Shown here: piece by piece, positions 47,850-61,986 of the stretch | Layout: every line of letters begins with the position of its first letter | Position numbering within the stretch: the first letter of the stretch is position 1 | Source: Spirodela intermedia | Taxonomy: Eukaryota; Streptophyta; Magnoliopsida; Alismatales; Araceae | Assembly (NCBI GenBank): GCA_902729315.2 | Contig: LR746268.1 | Location: 374,501 to 438,500, forward strand | DNA length: 64,000 nt | Direction of reading: 5' to 3' | Notes under the pieces: generated by a model | What the model was told of the DNA's origin: nothing | The model's database searches: none | What the model saw: only the letters and a program-made list of their open reading frames with translations | Program-made: the position numbers and the translations under genes

Positions 47850-48597
47850 GTAAGGTTTGCCTAGAGGCGGACGGAGAGAGGACTGTGTCGTCGGCCTCGC
47901 GGCATCTGTGCCGACTGACTTCTCTCATTGATTTCGTTTTCCTGCAAGGTTTTGACCCGACAGGGACGATCCTCTCCCTGGTTAGGATTTCTTCTTTCGG
48001 CATTTTTTCGGCCGATCAGACGCTCGCGGGATCTCCGGACGACGGCAGTTTTCCGATTGATTTCCTTCTTTGATCCTGATATCCCTCTCCCTTTTCCAGT
48101 TTTCTCTTCTTCGGGGGATGCCGGTCTCTTAATCGTTGTAGGTTTTCTAGGGCCTCCTGATCTCTTTTTGCGTTCAGGTGATGATTCTGTATGGCTCATT
48201 CGCGAGCTCCTGCTGTCCTGATGAGAATTCGGGCCACCAATTCTCTCTCCTCTGGCGTTCGAATCGCAGAGAATCATAGGGCCGGTCTATCTTCTCACTC
48301 CTCGTCTGTTTATTTCTCGGAATCTCTGGTTCTCCGCCGAGTTCTAGGTTTCCTCTGCTATTTTCCCCGTCTGGATCTTCATACGCGAGAACAGATCTTC
48401 GTCCCTTCGCGGTGCACCTTCTACGTTTATTGATTTCTCTCCGGCATTAATTCTCCCTGGTAGTCTTCTTCTTCTTCTTTATCGCCGGGTGAATTCAACG
48501 TTTCCCTTCTGTTTCCACATCTGGCGCTTCGTCTGATGTTAAATTTGAATAGTGTCTATTCCATTGATCTGCTTCCGTCCATACTTTCTGTCGGCAG
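47850..48597 (+). other. 5' UTR intron of the ELF4-like gene
   Basis: Donor GGCGCAG|GTAAGG at 47850 and acceptor TGTCGGCAG at 48597 bracket a T-rich, 748-bp segment that ends 43 bases before the ELF4-like ATG. It carries no accepted coding sequence. This is inferred from splice consensus and base composition only. Confidence 0.55.
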
Positions 48598-48640
48598 GGT
48601 TTCTTCTCCAGAGGAGAGGGGGAGAGAGGGAGGGAGGGCC

Positions 48641-48949
48641 ATGGATGGGAAGCGTATAGATGGCAAGGTGATGCAGAGCTTCCAGAGGAGCTTCGTGGAG
48701 GTGCAGACCATCCTCGACCAGAACCGCATACTGATCCACGAGATCAACCAGAACCAGGAGAGGAGGGCCCCCGTTGACCTCAGCCGCAACGTCGGCCTCA
48801 TCCGGGAGCTCAACGACAACATTTGGCGTGTCGTTGACCTATACTCCGGCCTCTCCAGCTCCTTCTCCAGCTCCGGCGACGCCTCGCCGGAGCTGGTCCC
48901 TTCCGCCGCCACTCCCCGCCCTACCGGGAAGCGCCTCCGCCTCGGCTGA
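48641..48949 (+). CDS. EARLY FLOWERING 4 (ELF4)-like protein
   Basis: Small nuclear protein of the circadian evening complex; ELF4 binds ELF3 and LUX to repress growth and flowering genes at night. Intronless coding region, 102 residues, usual for the family. The DUF1313 helical domain covers about residues 8-80: KVMQSFQRSFVEVQTILDQN, then RILIHEINQN, NVGLIRELNDNIWRVVDLYS. A Ser-rich stretch and a basic tail, GKRLRL, follow. The start is the ATG at 48641; the longer upstream frame has an ATG at 48536, which lies inside the proposed leader intron. Whether this is ELF4 itself or an ELF4-like paralog cannot be settled here. Confidence 0.87.
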   Translation: MDGKRIDGKVMQSFQRSFVEVQTILDQNRILIHEINQNQERRAPVDLSRNVGLIRELNDNIWRVVDLYSGLSSSFSSSGDASPELVPSAATPRPTGKRLRLG

Positions 48950-49336
48950 CCATTGAGAGAGGGAGAGAGAGTACGTAATAGCCGATTTACGGCGTCTTCT
49001 TCTCCTCATCTTCTTCTTCTTCGAAGATTCTCATCTCGAACTGCGGCAAGAAACACGTCGCTCTCTGCGATCTCTGCAGGGTTCTTCCAGGCCCGTCTCC
49101 ATCTCCGTCTCCCTCCTTCCTCCCACCTTCTGTTCTCATCTTGTCGTGTCTTGAGAGCGAGAGAGAGAAAGTTTGTTCTTGGAGCTCACCTCGGGAAGAG
49201 GCGGAGATGCCCTAGAGTTACCCAGAGAACTGAAACACCTTTCTTGACCAATGCAGCGATGGCCGGCGAAAGGGGTTTCTTGGGACTGTTTATCCACTAT
49301 GCCAATCATATGCCCACCATGGCCAGAATCTCATAG

Positions 49337-49382
<46 letters not shown>

Positions 49383-50048
49383 CTCTCTCTACCCTGGAGT
49401 TATCCATTCACTGTGACCGACGATGAAGACGACACAGTGGAGCTCGAAAGGGACTTCCTGAAGACAGACGGTAACCACGGGAAGAGACTAGCCCACCGAT
49501 GAAGACGAGGGTTGGGCTGGATTTTTTGTACCTGCGTCCTTTGATAATATTGATATTGCGCGTGGACCATTGCAAAAATTATATATCCTACGGGTACATA
49601 TTCTCCCAAATTATTATTATTTTAAAAAATATAATACATCATTTAAAAATTGGTTGGAAGAGATAACTTTAAAATTTCTTAAATTATTTTAGATGTGAAA
49701 TTATTTGAAGCGTATTAATTTGGGTTTTTAAAATTTTTAATCCAGTTCGTACTAATTATCGTTTCAATTTAAAGTTAAATAGCGAAATTCCGAAAATATT
49801 TGTTTAGGAAATTTTCGTTCGCTGGCCAATCAAATCACGTCAGCGGAAACTGGGAGTCGTCAAATCAAGTCAGGTAATGTCACATCAGGCCACGTGGTCA
49901 GATCGGATTCTGTTATTGGATCCACTCGCTCCCCATTAAGAATCCGATTTCCAATATTCTTTTGTCCTCTTAAAGATTGACAAAAATCTTTTACGCCCTT
50001 CTGCCGAGGGATCACCTAACTACTAAACCAGGTATTTCGGCCAGTTTT
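48950..50048. other. Intergenic, ELF4-like 3' flank
   Basis: Includes the ELF4-like 3' UTR, a (CT)n microsatellite at 49338-49392, AT-rich spacer to about 49800, and degenerate short repeats near 49835-49905 (CAAATCACGTCAG, CAAATCAAGTCAGG) next to a CCACGTGG G-box. No gene is supported. Confidence 0.5.
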
Positions 50049-50494
50049 TTGGGCCCCGTCTGGATTTATAGGCCCATTACTGAATTCAGAATTGGGCTCA
50101 ATTGGTTCCTGGGCCCGACTGATTGCAGTGAAGCCCATCTAAAATAGTTTACGGGTATTCCATAAAATATATCTTTTTTATTAATTCATATTTATAACAT
50201 CGGAAATATTTAAAATTATATAAATTTTCCATTAATTAATAGGAATTGGGTTGTCCCGAAGAATTTTTTGTTAATGGGATAGCCCAGTGTTATTTCTGTT
50301 AATTCCTTGGAAGGCCCAAATATAAGTCAGTATTCCAATTGGTGAATCGCCGCCGTCCAATAAGACCGTTATCCTATGACCGTTCGATCTCTCCTGTGAT
50401 CCTCCTCCTATAAATTCCTCATCTTGAAGTCTCCCTGCCTATCTTCATCCTGCGCCGCCGGCTCACAACTTCGGCTCCCCCTCGTTAGGGTTTT
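50049..50494 (+). promoter_or_regulatory. uS3 promoter: GGCCCA elements, TATA box, telo-box
   Basis: TTGGGCC at 50049-50055, GGCCCA (reverse site II) at 50313-50318, TATAAAT at 50409-50415 and TTAGGGTTTT at 50485-50494 in the leader. This combination is the standard signature of plant ribosomal-protein promoters and matches the elements seen before ESF1. Confidence 0.7.
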
Positions 50495-50531
50495 CACCTC
50501 GAGAAAAGAGGCGAGGGTACAGGACTCGACC

Positions 50532-54097
<3,566 letters not shown>

Positions 54098-54143
<46 letters not shown>

Positions 54144-54725
54144 TACCCATCCCCTCCCCATCCCCATTCCTTCCTTCCAGGGCCTCGTCGTTGTGCAAAT
54201 CAGGGAGGCCTCTTCTCGGGCTTTTAGATTATTTTGCTTCTAATCCCCCTCCCCACCTTCGCGCTCCCCATTTTCTCGAGCTTTTTCCGTACCCAGACAA
54301 TCAGAACAGATCTTTCTTATCACCAGGTTAATTTCTAGTTCTTGTTTCTATTTCTGGAAACCAAACACCAATTTTGGAAATAAACCTCATAGCCTACGGG
54401 CAGGATGGATGGTGGCGGCCGCCATTTCTGTTTCTGGGCCGGAGATAAAAAAAGTACGGGTCAGTGTCAACGGTCGCCTCATTGACATTCTGAGTAGGTT
54501 GTTTGTTTGGAGACATTTATGGGCATATTTTAAGTTTGGTCCTCCGATTTGGTGGGAAGTACGAAATGACCATCGTAATGTAACATGTACGGTGAGATCC
54601 GGCCTGTGAAGTATGCATCCGAATTCATATACTTTTTTTGGATCTGATGGATTAGGGCCACATCTTGACCGTCCATTCGACAACCCACTAATAAACGCGC
54701 GCGCCCCCCCCCCCCGGTCCCCGCG
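54098..54725. other. Intergenic between uS3 and RPA70
   Basis: Starts with a (GA)n run at 54098-54128 directly after the uS3 stop codon, then a CAGA run, the uS3 3' UTR, and a poly-C tract at about 54705-54717. No additional gene is supported. Confidence 0.6.
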
Positions 54726-54787
54726 TTTCGCGCCCCTCCTGTCTCTTACACAACGGCCGGTTCCCTTCGAAATTTCTAGGGTTTTGC
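54726..54787 (+). promoter_or_regulatory. RPA70 promoter: E2F-like site and AGGGTTTT
   Basis: TTTCGCGC at 54726-54733 fits the plant E2F consensus TTTSSCGC, and CTAGGGTTTT follows at about 54776-54785. E2F sites are known in promoters of plant replication genes, so S-phase expression is inferred. The ATG is at 54868. Confidence 0.45.
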
Positions 54788-54867
54788 GTCATTCCTCGGG
54801 ATTTTCCCAGATCGCGCCGAAAATACTTGGGGCGAATCCCCATCTCCAGCCTGATTTTGTCGCTGGG

Positions 54868-56908
54868 ATGGCGGTGAATCTGACGAGGAACGCTATCGCG
54901 GCGGTGATGGGGGGAGACCTCAATCTGAAGCCTCTGGTTCAGGTTCTGGATATCAAATCCGTCATCAGCGCTCAGGAGAGGTTTCGCCTTGTGGTCTCCG
55001 ACGGCGGTTGCACCCAGCAGGCGCTTCTTGCCGCTCAGCTTAACGGTCGCGTCAAGAGCGGGGCCGTGCAGAAGGGATCCGTGGTTCAATTGATCGAGTA
55101 TGTCTGCAGCTCCGTCCAGAATACTCAGTAAGTCTGCTCCTCCATGTCGATGTTGATCTCCATTTGACGCTTCTTCCTCCCTCCTCCCTTGTGATTTTCG
55201 ATCATAAACTCTGAATTGTGATGTTTTCGGGGGATGTAATCGGTGCAGAGTTATTGTTGTCCTCAATCTGGAGACGATAGTCTCCAACTGTGAGATAATT
55301 GGAAACCCTAGGTATGAATCTGATCCCCACGCTCAGAATTCTCCGTCTTCTTCCGCCAATTCTGCGTTCACGAGAGGGGATTCGTGTAAGGGGGGGCCTT
55401 CTGCGTCAGGTTCTCCCCTGAAACCTGCTACTCTCTCAGCAGCGAACCCTGGCATCAATGCTCATACCTTTAATCCAACTGTGCAACCTTCTTATAAGCC
55501 TCCTCCAAGTTACAAAGCTCGGGGGGCGATCTTGAAGAACGAAGCTCCTGCTCGGATTGTTCCGATTTCTGCGTTGAATCCTTACCAGGGGAGATGGGCC
55601 ATCAAAGCACGAGTGACCGCGAAGGGAGATCTCCGCCGCTACAACAACGCCAGGGGGGATGGGAAGGTGTTCTCCTTCGATCTCCTCGATTCCGACGGGG
55701 GAGAGATCCGCGTGACCTGCTTCAATGCCGCCGCGGATCGGTTCTTCGATCGGATCGAAGCAGGTAAAGTCTATTTGATATCAAGAGGGAGCATAAAACC
55801 TGCGCAGAAGAACTTCAACCACCTGGATCATCAGTGGGAGATCTTACTGGACTCGTCGTCGACGGTGGATCCCTGCCCGGACGAAGACAGCTCCATCCCA
55901 GAGCAGCAGTTCAATTTCAGGGAAATCGATGAAATAGAGAGTGCCGAGAACAATTCCGTTCTGGACCTCATCGGCATCGTCACCAGCATTGGCCCGTCTA
56001 CGACGATCTTGAGGAAGAACGGCATGGAGACCCAGCGGAGGATCCTCTCTCTGAAGGATTCCTCCGGGAAAAGCGTTGACCTCACTCTGTGGGGGGATCT
56101 CTGCAACAACGAGGGGAGGAAGCTGGAGGACATGTGCCACTCGGGGAGCTTCCCTGTTCTTGCCGTCAAGGCGGGGAAGGTGAACGACTTCAGCGGGAAG
56201 ACGGTGGGTACCATCTCCTCCACCCGGTTCTTCATCAACCCCAATCTCACTGAGGCCCAGAGCTTGAGAGACTGGTTTAATGGCGGCGGCAAGGCTGCGA
56301 CCTCCCAGTCCATCTCGAGAGACGCCATGCCGGTGCACCTGGAGGGCGAGATCCGCAAGACGGTGGCGCAGATCAAGGACGAAGGCCTGGGAAGGGGAGA
56401 CAAGCCGGACTGGGTCACCCTGAAGGCGACTGTCTCGTTCATCAAGACTGATACTTTCTGCTACACGGCATGCCCGTTAATGGCGGGCGAGAGACAGTGC
56501 GGGAAGAAGGTTACCAGGGCGGGAGAGGGGAGATGGAGCTGCGAGAGGTGTAACCAGGAGCTCGAGGAATGCGACTACAGGTATCTCCTCCAGGTGCAGG
56601 TGCAGGATCACACAGGTTCCACCTGGGTGACTTGCTTCCAGGAGTCTGGGGTGGAGATTCTGGGGTTCTCGGCGAAACAGATGTACCTGATGAAGCATGT
56701 GGAGGAGGACGAGGACAGATTTGCAGAGATCATCCGCCGCTGTCTCTTCGAGCAGTATTTGTTCAGGCTCAAAGTCAAGGAGGAAGTTCACGGGGACGAG
56801 CAGAAACTCAGGATCACAGTGGTCAAGGCAGAGAAAGTCAACCCGTCCGTCGAGTGCAGATCTCTACTGGACTGGATTGCCAAGGCCCCTCTGAAGCATC
56901 GGAATTAG
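54868..56908 (+). CDS. RPA1: Replication protein A 70 kDa DNA-binding subunit
   Basis: Large subunit of the RPA single-strand-DNA-binding trimer, needed in replication, recombination and repair. Two exons, 54868-55127 and 55249-56908, join as CA|A to give 639 residues. The N-terminal OB fold is at about 1-105 (MAVNLTRNAIAAVMGGD, LLAAQLNGRVKSGAVQKGS). A Ser/Pro/Asn-rich linker follows to about 190. DBD-A starts at residue 196 (ALNPYQGRWAIKARVTAKGD), DBD-B near 318 (SVLDLIGIVTSIGPST), and DBD-C covers the C-terminal third. The DBD-C zinc ligands are present: Cys495, Cys504, Cys518 and Cys521. An apparent donor at 55312 (AG|GTATGA) is not needed, because the frame runs straight through the linker. 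Plants have several RPA1 paralogs; which one this is (A/B or C/D/E type) is open. Confidence 0.93.
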
Positions 56909-57219
56909 AGATCTCCAGCCATTGATTGTTATGCCAGCGTTCTGTGGCTCTCTTTGGACAGGTGCTAACCTAGCCAACTCTTCACAGAAATTATTCGAGG
57001 ATCTTATTCTACTCCAATTTTCCTGGATCCTCCTCCTGTTGATTTATTTGTGATTAATTTGCAGCATGGTTCGGGCAATATAAGACGCCTTTGATTCAAT
57101 TCAAGGATGGTTTTGATCGCTTATGAGATCTATCTGATTCGTCTGTAACAATGTTCGGAAAAAATCCCATGAGATGAGATATATTCATGTACATCAGAAG
57201 AATCCTCTGTGCAGCTTGG

Positions 57220-57221
<2 letters not shown>

Positions 57222-57276
<55 letters not shown>

Positions 57277-57293
57277 ATCTCTCTCTCCCTCCC
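57222..57293. repeat. (CT)n microsatellite
   Basis: CT run of about 70 bp, partner of the opposite-polarity GA run at 57510-57562. Confidence 0.95.
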
Positions 57294-57509
57294 TCCCTCC
57301 CCTTTTGAAGTGATTGATATCTGGGTCTTTGGTGATATTAAAAAAAAATATTGACCTTAATTCGAAAAAAATAATTCCTGGTTTTCTTAATGTGGCAATA
57401 TTTATATTTAATTCACCATCTTCAATGTGGATCAAGCACGGATTTTTACTTCATAGGTATGGGTTCTCTAGTGAGAGCAACCTTCATCTGGTTGTCATAT
57501 GCTCACAAC

Positions 57510-57511
57510 AT

Positions 57512-57562
<51 letters not shown>
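57510..57562. repeat. (GA)n microsatellite
   Basis: GA run of about 52 bp with one GAAAGA interruption. Confidence 0.95.
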
Positions 57563-57564
<2 letters not shown>

Positions 57565-57795
57565 TAAACAATAGTAATAGAAATACTGAAACATGGTGCT
57601 GGAGGAGTTAAAGTTGCAGAGAAATCTCATGAGTCGGGAAGGTTTGCCGTAGAAATTACAGCTGATCTCCACTCTGCAGACATTTCGAAGGGTCGAGGGG
57701 AGGGGAAAGGAAGGAGAAGATGAGGGAGAGGGATGGGGAAGATATACAGATAACAACGTGTGGGCTTTCTCTCTCCTAGGGCTTTCTTTCCTTCT

Positions 57796-58149
57796 TCAGG
57801 TCCGCTTGACGGGGTCGAAGTTGGAGACGGCGATGACAGCTCCCAAAATCACGCCCAGGACGACGCCGCCGGAGACGATGCTGAGGATGAAGTTCTTCAG
57901 CGACGGGGACAGCCCTGGCTGCGCCGCCTCCGCGATCTCCGGAACCACTAGCGCCGCCGCCAGCGCCGCCGCCGTCAGCCCCGTCACGGCCTTCTCCTTC
58001 ATCGAGGCCCTCACCTGCAGGCGGCCACTGCCGACGGTTCTGGCGGCGGCGGGGAGCTTCCCAGGCCGGAGGGCAGCGAGGCCCACCGGCGCCGCCCTCG
58101 GGGCCACGGCGGCGGCGGAGACCATGGAGACGGCCGCTGCAGACGCCAT
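57796..58149 (-). CDS. PSBX: Photosystem II subunit PsbX, nuclear-encoded
   Basis: Low-mass single-helix subunit of the photosystem II core, near cytochrome b559. Intronless, 117 residues. The N-terminal half is a chloroplast transit peptide rich in Ala, Arg and Ser. A second, hydrophobic thylakoid-targeting segment ([21 protein letters not shown]) ends in an A-x-A cleavage site. This leaves a mature 42-residue protein starting [12 protein letters not shown], with one transmembrane helix and the conserved end SNFDPVKRT. The ATG at 58149 follows a CT-rich leader on the coding strand; a longer frame upstream is low-complexity. A palindromic G-box (CACGTG at 58297-58302) and a GATAA motif near 58333 are typical light-responsive elements. 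Confidence 0.95.
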   Translation of the reverse strand: MASAAAVSMVSAAAVAPRAAPVGLAALRPGKLPAAARTVGSGRLQVRASMKEKAVTGLTAAALAAALVVPEIAEAAQPGLSPSLKNFILSIVSGGVVLGVILGAVIAVSNFDPVKRT

Positions 58150-58296
58150 CTGCCGGTGGTAGTGGTGGTGATGGCGGTGGTTCTTTCGCGCTTTGGGAGG
58201 ATAAGGAGAAAGAGAGAGAGAGAGAGAGAGGGGCTTAAGAACAAGGGGCGCTAGAGGGGAGAGAGAGAGAGAGGAAGCTGTCCGAAGAAGTATTGC

Positions 58297-58302
58297 CACG
58301 TG
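58297..58302 (-). promoter_or_regulatory. G-box in the PsbX promoter
   Basis: CACGTG inside GCCACGTGGC, about 150 bp before the PsbX ATG. G-boxes bind bZIP and bHLH (HY5, PIF) factors in light-regulated plant promoters. An I-box-like GATAA lies about 30 bp further upstream on the coding strand. Confidence 0.55.
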
Positions 58303-58390
58303 GCAGGCCGTGGTTCCCCAGAAGCAGGATAGGGTTATCTCGTGCTGTGACTGGTGGCTGCTACGTGAAGCGGAGAGGGGGGAGGGATCA

Positions 58391-58643
58391 GCCTTTTTTT
58401 CTTCGTGGCTTTTTTGTACAGAGCCCCTCAAATAATCCTTGAATTTTGAAAAGTCCCTTATTTTTCTCTATAATACCCGCTTTGGACCTCCCAATTGTGG
58501 GCCGTTGGATATCAGACCCGAGAGATGGAGGCTGAGAGGAGCCTCATTCTTGGCGTTTTTCTCCGGCTTGTCTTTTTTGTACAAGGCTCCTCAAATAATT
58601 ATTACATTTTAGATATGCCTTATTCTTTCTAAAATATCCAGCG
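58391..58643. repeat. Direct repeat, two copies about 161 bp apart
   Basis: Copy 1 (about 58391-58480) and copy 2 (about 58552-58643) share CTTTTTTGTACA, a GAGCCCCTC/AGGCTCCTC block, AAATAATNNTT, TTTTGAAAAG/TTTTAGATAT and CCTTATT plus CTATAATA-like blocks. They are diverged and lie between the PsbX promoter and the MSL 3' flank. Confidence 0.7.
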
Positions 58644-58895
58644 ATATCTCCCCAAATAGAGGCTTGACGCGTGTAATGGGCCCCCCTTGAAGAGATCGAG
58701 GTTCAAAAACTTCCGGGGAAGCCCGTTAAAACCAAGCTCGGGCTGGGCCGAACTCTCATCGGGCTTTTATCACTAAAGCCCTCCCCCCAAACTCTGGTCA
58801 AACAGAATCAGGAACTAGAACCACCGGCAGGATTGATTACAGAGCATAGATTAGTCAAACCAAAAGGAATTCGAAGAGTCCCGATCCGGCGGCGG
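58644..58895. other. 3' flank of the MSL channel gene
   Basis: Presumed MSL 3' UTR on the minus strand, with GGGCC motifs near 58678 and 58745. No gene is seen. Confidence 0.5.
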
Positions 58896-61800
58896 TCACC
58901 TTCCGAGGGTCAGGGGGGGGACAACGGGCTCAGTGTAGCCGAGGTGGACCTTCTGTGGCGGGAGATTATAGATGATGGAGAGATCTTCAAAAATCTTCTT
59001 CAACTCCACGACGAGGTCGGATCTCCTCAGGTTCTTCTCCGTCATGTTCTGGTAGTTCATGGTGTGGTTGACGTACAGGGCCATGTTCAGCTTGTTGACG
59101 TTGACAATTTCCTTGACCACCACGCTGTGGTTTGACCGCCAGTGCTGGGGCTTGCTCTCTATGTACCTGCAAGGCCCCACCAGCAGCAGGTGATGATAAA
59201 GGAGCTTCGAATGAGCTTGAAATAGGATTGAACACTGGAACCCATCTAGATTTCGAATGAGAGTTTGAAATGGTTTCGGATGGTTTGGAAGGCCCGTTGA
59301 TTATCAGATAATTGGGTGCATTCCTCGAGGAAAAACCAGATGCGCAAAATCACAGAGCTGTTTTCTGGATCGAATCACCTCCGCGTGATGAACAATGAAG
59401 CTACCACAGAAGCCCTGTTCATAACAAGCTAATCCCACATACTTCGGATTCTATTTTGACTAATTTTCCAAATATTAATAAATATATGTTTTTAGAGTGA
59501 GGAGCTTACGATTTTATCCTCGCTTTCAGGGCCCCGATGCTCTCCACCGAGGTCGAGAAGTCGATGGAGAACTCCACCGTGTCCCCCATGTCCGGGCTGC
59601 GGAAGAAGTTGCTGATGGGTTTCATCGCCAGCACCGCATTCGGGTAGTATATCTTCTCATTATCGAACCTCAAGAACACCGTCGTCAGGATGTTCATCTC
59701 CTCCACGATCATCTGAGGAATTTACTACATCCAGTCTCAGTGAATCTGCATAGGGGTATGTATGTATGTATGGATGGATGGATGTGTATGTATGTGTATG
59801 TATATATATATATGTATGTATGTATATGTATATGTACGTATATGTATGCATATATGTATGTATGTAGATGATGTACTTTCATCCAGTCTCAGCAAATCTG
59901 CATAGAGGTATGTATGTATGTATGTAGAGGATGTACTTTCATCCAGTCTCAGCAAATCTGCATAGGTGTATGTATGTATGTATGTATGTAGAGGATGTAC
60001 TTTCATCCAGTCTCAGCAAATCTGCATATGGGTATGTATATATGTAGAGGATGTGGTTTCATGGAGATGACCTGCGTGCCGTCGATGACGCAGCGGTCGC
60101 CGACGTCGAAGGGGTGCATGATGAAGACGAAGATGATGGACTCGAAGGTGGTCTTGCAGGCGTTCCCGAAGACGAAGACTACGAGCAGCAGCTGGGAGGA
60201 CATGAAGACGAAGACCTTAGTCGTCGCAATGCCCATCAGGAGCAGAGATACCATGATGATGACGACGACCACGATGACGGAGATGAGCTTGTGCAGCTGC
60301 TTGACCGCCGTCTTGGTGTCGTTCAGGGAGTGCGCCAGCGATTTCCGGTCGATGTAGGCCTTCACCTGGATAATCTCACGGGAGTCGGATGGAGATTTTC
60401 CTCGATGCATTTAAAGATGAACTGTCAAAATGGAGCTCACCACCCAGTTCTTGAAGGCTGACTTCTTGATCTTTCCGGTCTCGGAGGCCCCCTCAAACTG
60501 CGGAAGCACCATCTCCGCCTCCTCCTTGGTCAGGAATCTCAGCAGGTCCTCCTCCTCGATGAACCTACGAAGAAGGAGACGAGTTCGCAGGGGAATGGCA
60601 GATGAAGAGGAACAGTGATAGGAGGAGGAGGAAGTACCTGGTACAGGGCTTTGCGACGTTCTTGAAGATCCTGCGCGCCGCCGCCTTCGCCTCCCACTCG
60701 TCGGTGATCTCCTTGCCGCCGCCGGCCAGTTCCTCGTTCGCCGTCTCGTCGATCATGTTGGAGATGGTGAGCGAACCTGATCCTCTAATGGCGTTGACGA
60801 GGCCCTTCATCGTCCATGCCGAGACCTTCTCCGGCCTCAGCTTGTGCAACTTCGCGACGTCGATAATCCCCTGCACCTTCCCCTTCCCCTTCTCTTTCCC
60901 CCTTCCCGGTTTCGGCAATCTCAGACAGCCGGAGCTCCTCTCTGCGGTGACATGCTGCACCATCTCCATCGTCGGCGGGCCGGAGAGGGCCTGGAGGACG
61001 TACTGGTGGAAGATGGACTCCTGGATCCGGTCGAAGAAGGTGTTGACATGGAAGGAGGCTGCCAGTAGCTTCACCATTAGGGTTTTCACCAGCCAGATCA
61101 ACGATCCTACGAGCAGGGAGACGAGAGCGCGGGAGACGAAGTCGAGGATCTTCGCCGTATCTTGCGAACGCCGGACGCTGCGGAAGATCAGAGACCAGGA
61201 TGCCAGAACCAGACCTAACCAGACGCAGATGCGGAAGCTATTCTTGATCCCGTAGACAAAGTAGAGGACCTTCTTCCTGAGGAGGAAGTTCCTCTCTATG
61301 AGGAAGACGACCAGGAGGACGAGCCAACCGGTGAGCAGCCGCCCGCAGCACACCACGATCACCATCACACACCATTCCCAGATCTCCAGGCCCCAGATTC
61401 CGAATCCCTGGAGCTTGGGAACGCTGAGGCTTGTCGCCAGGAGCGCCGCCGCCGCCACAAGGATCAGCCACTCCAGCGGAGCGCAGACACCGCATTTGCG
61501 CTTCCTCTTCTTCGCTACCTTCTCGGATCTCTCCTTCCTGTATATCTCTTCTTCCGCTTCCTCGTTTTCCTCTTCTTCCTCCTCGTCGTCCTCAGAGGCC
61601 CTGCAGTGAGCAGGGGAACCACCGCGCGCCGGCCGGCTCGCCTCCTCCGCCGTGAGACGCAGAGGTGGCGGTTCCACAAAACGCGACTTCGGTTTGGAGA
61701 CCATCGACCTGGAGAAGGAACGCCGCTGCCGGAGGAGAGAGCCGCCGGGAGGCGGCTTGTCGGAGCTCTGTTTAATGCTAGCAACCTCCGCCGGGGGAGG

Positions 61801-61986
61801 GGAAAATCCAGCAGAAGGCTTCTGGACGGGGAGCTTCGCGTCCTTGTCGCCACTATTGGCGGAGCCATATTGCTTGGAGGAGTCCTCATCGCAAGAAATA
61901 ACCAAGACCAACTCCTCCGGCGCCGCCGCTGCAGTCGCCGGCCGCCGCTCCTCCGACCGCTTCTTCCCATCCTCCTCCGTCTCCAT
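58896..61986 (-). CDS. Mechanosensitive ion channel, MSL4-10 group
   Basis: MscS-like plasma-membrane channel that opens under membrane tension. Five exons: 60638-61986, 60441-60564, 60072-60365, 59510-59712 and 58896-59166, giving 746 residues, the normal length for plant group III MSL proteins. The N-terminus is cytosolic and acidic/Ser-rich, with a poly-Glu run near residues 130-145. TM1 starts near residue 167 after KKRKRKCG; further helices follow in exon 1, and the last two lie in exon 3. The MscS core is clear: LNDTKTAVKQLHKL, then FGNACKTTFESIIFVFIMHP, FDVGDRCVIDGTQ, and EEMNILTTVFLRFDNEKIYYPN. The soluble C-terminus ends LPPQKVHLGY. Intron 3 (59713-60071) is almost entirely minisatellite. 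The exact ortholog within MSL4-10 is not resolved. Confidence 0.92.
59721..60052. repeat. Minisatellite filling MSL intron 3
   Basis: Four direct copies begin near 59724, 59871, 59931 and 59995 with CATCCAGTCTCAGCAAATCT (TGAATCT in the first), each followed by a (GTAT)n run. Units are about 60-64 bp, except the first, whose GTAT tract is expanded to about 100 bp. The first copy abuts the 3' splice site of the intron on the minus strand. Confidence 0.9.

Larger units (their letters stand above)
56909..57795. other. Intergenic between convergent RPA70 and PsbX genes
   Basis: Holds the 3' UTRs of both genes, a (CT)n tract at 57222-57293 and a (GA)n tract at 57510-57562. The two tracts are complementary and could pair. 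No gene is supported. Confidence 0.6.

Noticed and set aside
48240-48275. tRNA-like B box (GTTCGAATC)
   Set aside because: Flanking bases cannot form a T stem and no A box or acceptor stem is present.
55312-55480. Third exon break in RPA70
   Set aside because: AG|GTATGA looks like a donor, but the frame is open throughout and the intervening residues suit the Ser/Pro linker.
59721-60052. CRISPR-like array
   Set aside because: The regular repeats are adjacent units with no unique spacers, and the genome is a plant's; it is a minisatellite in an intron.
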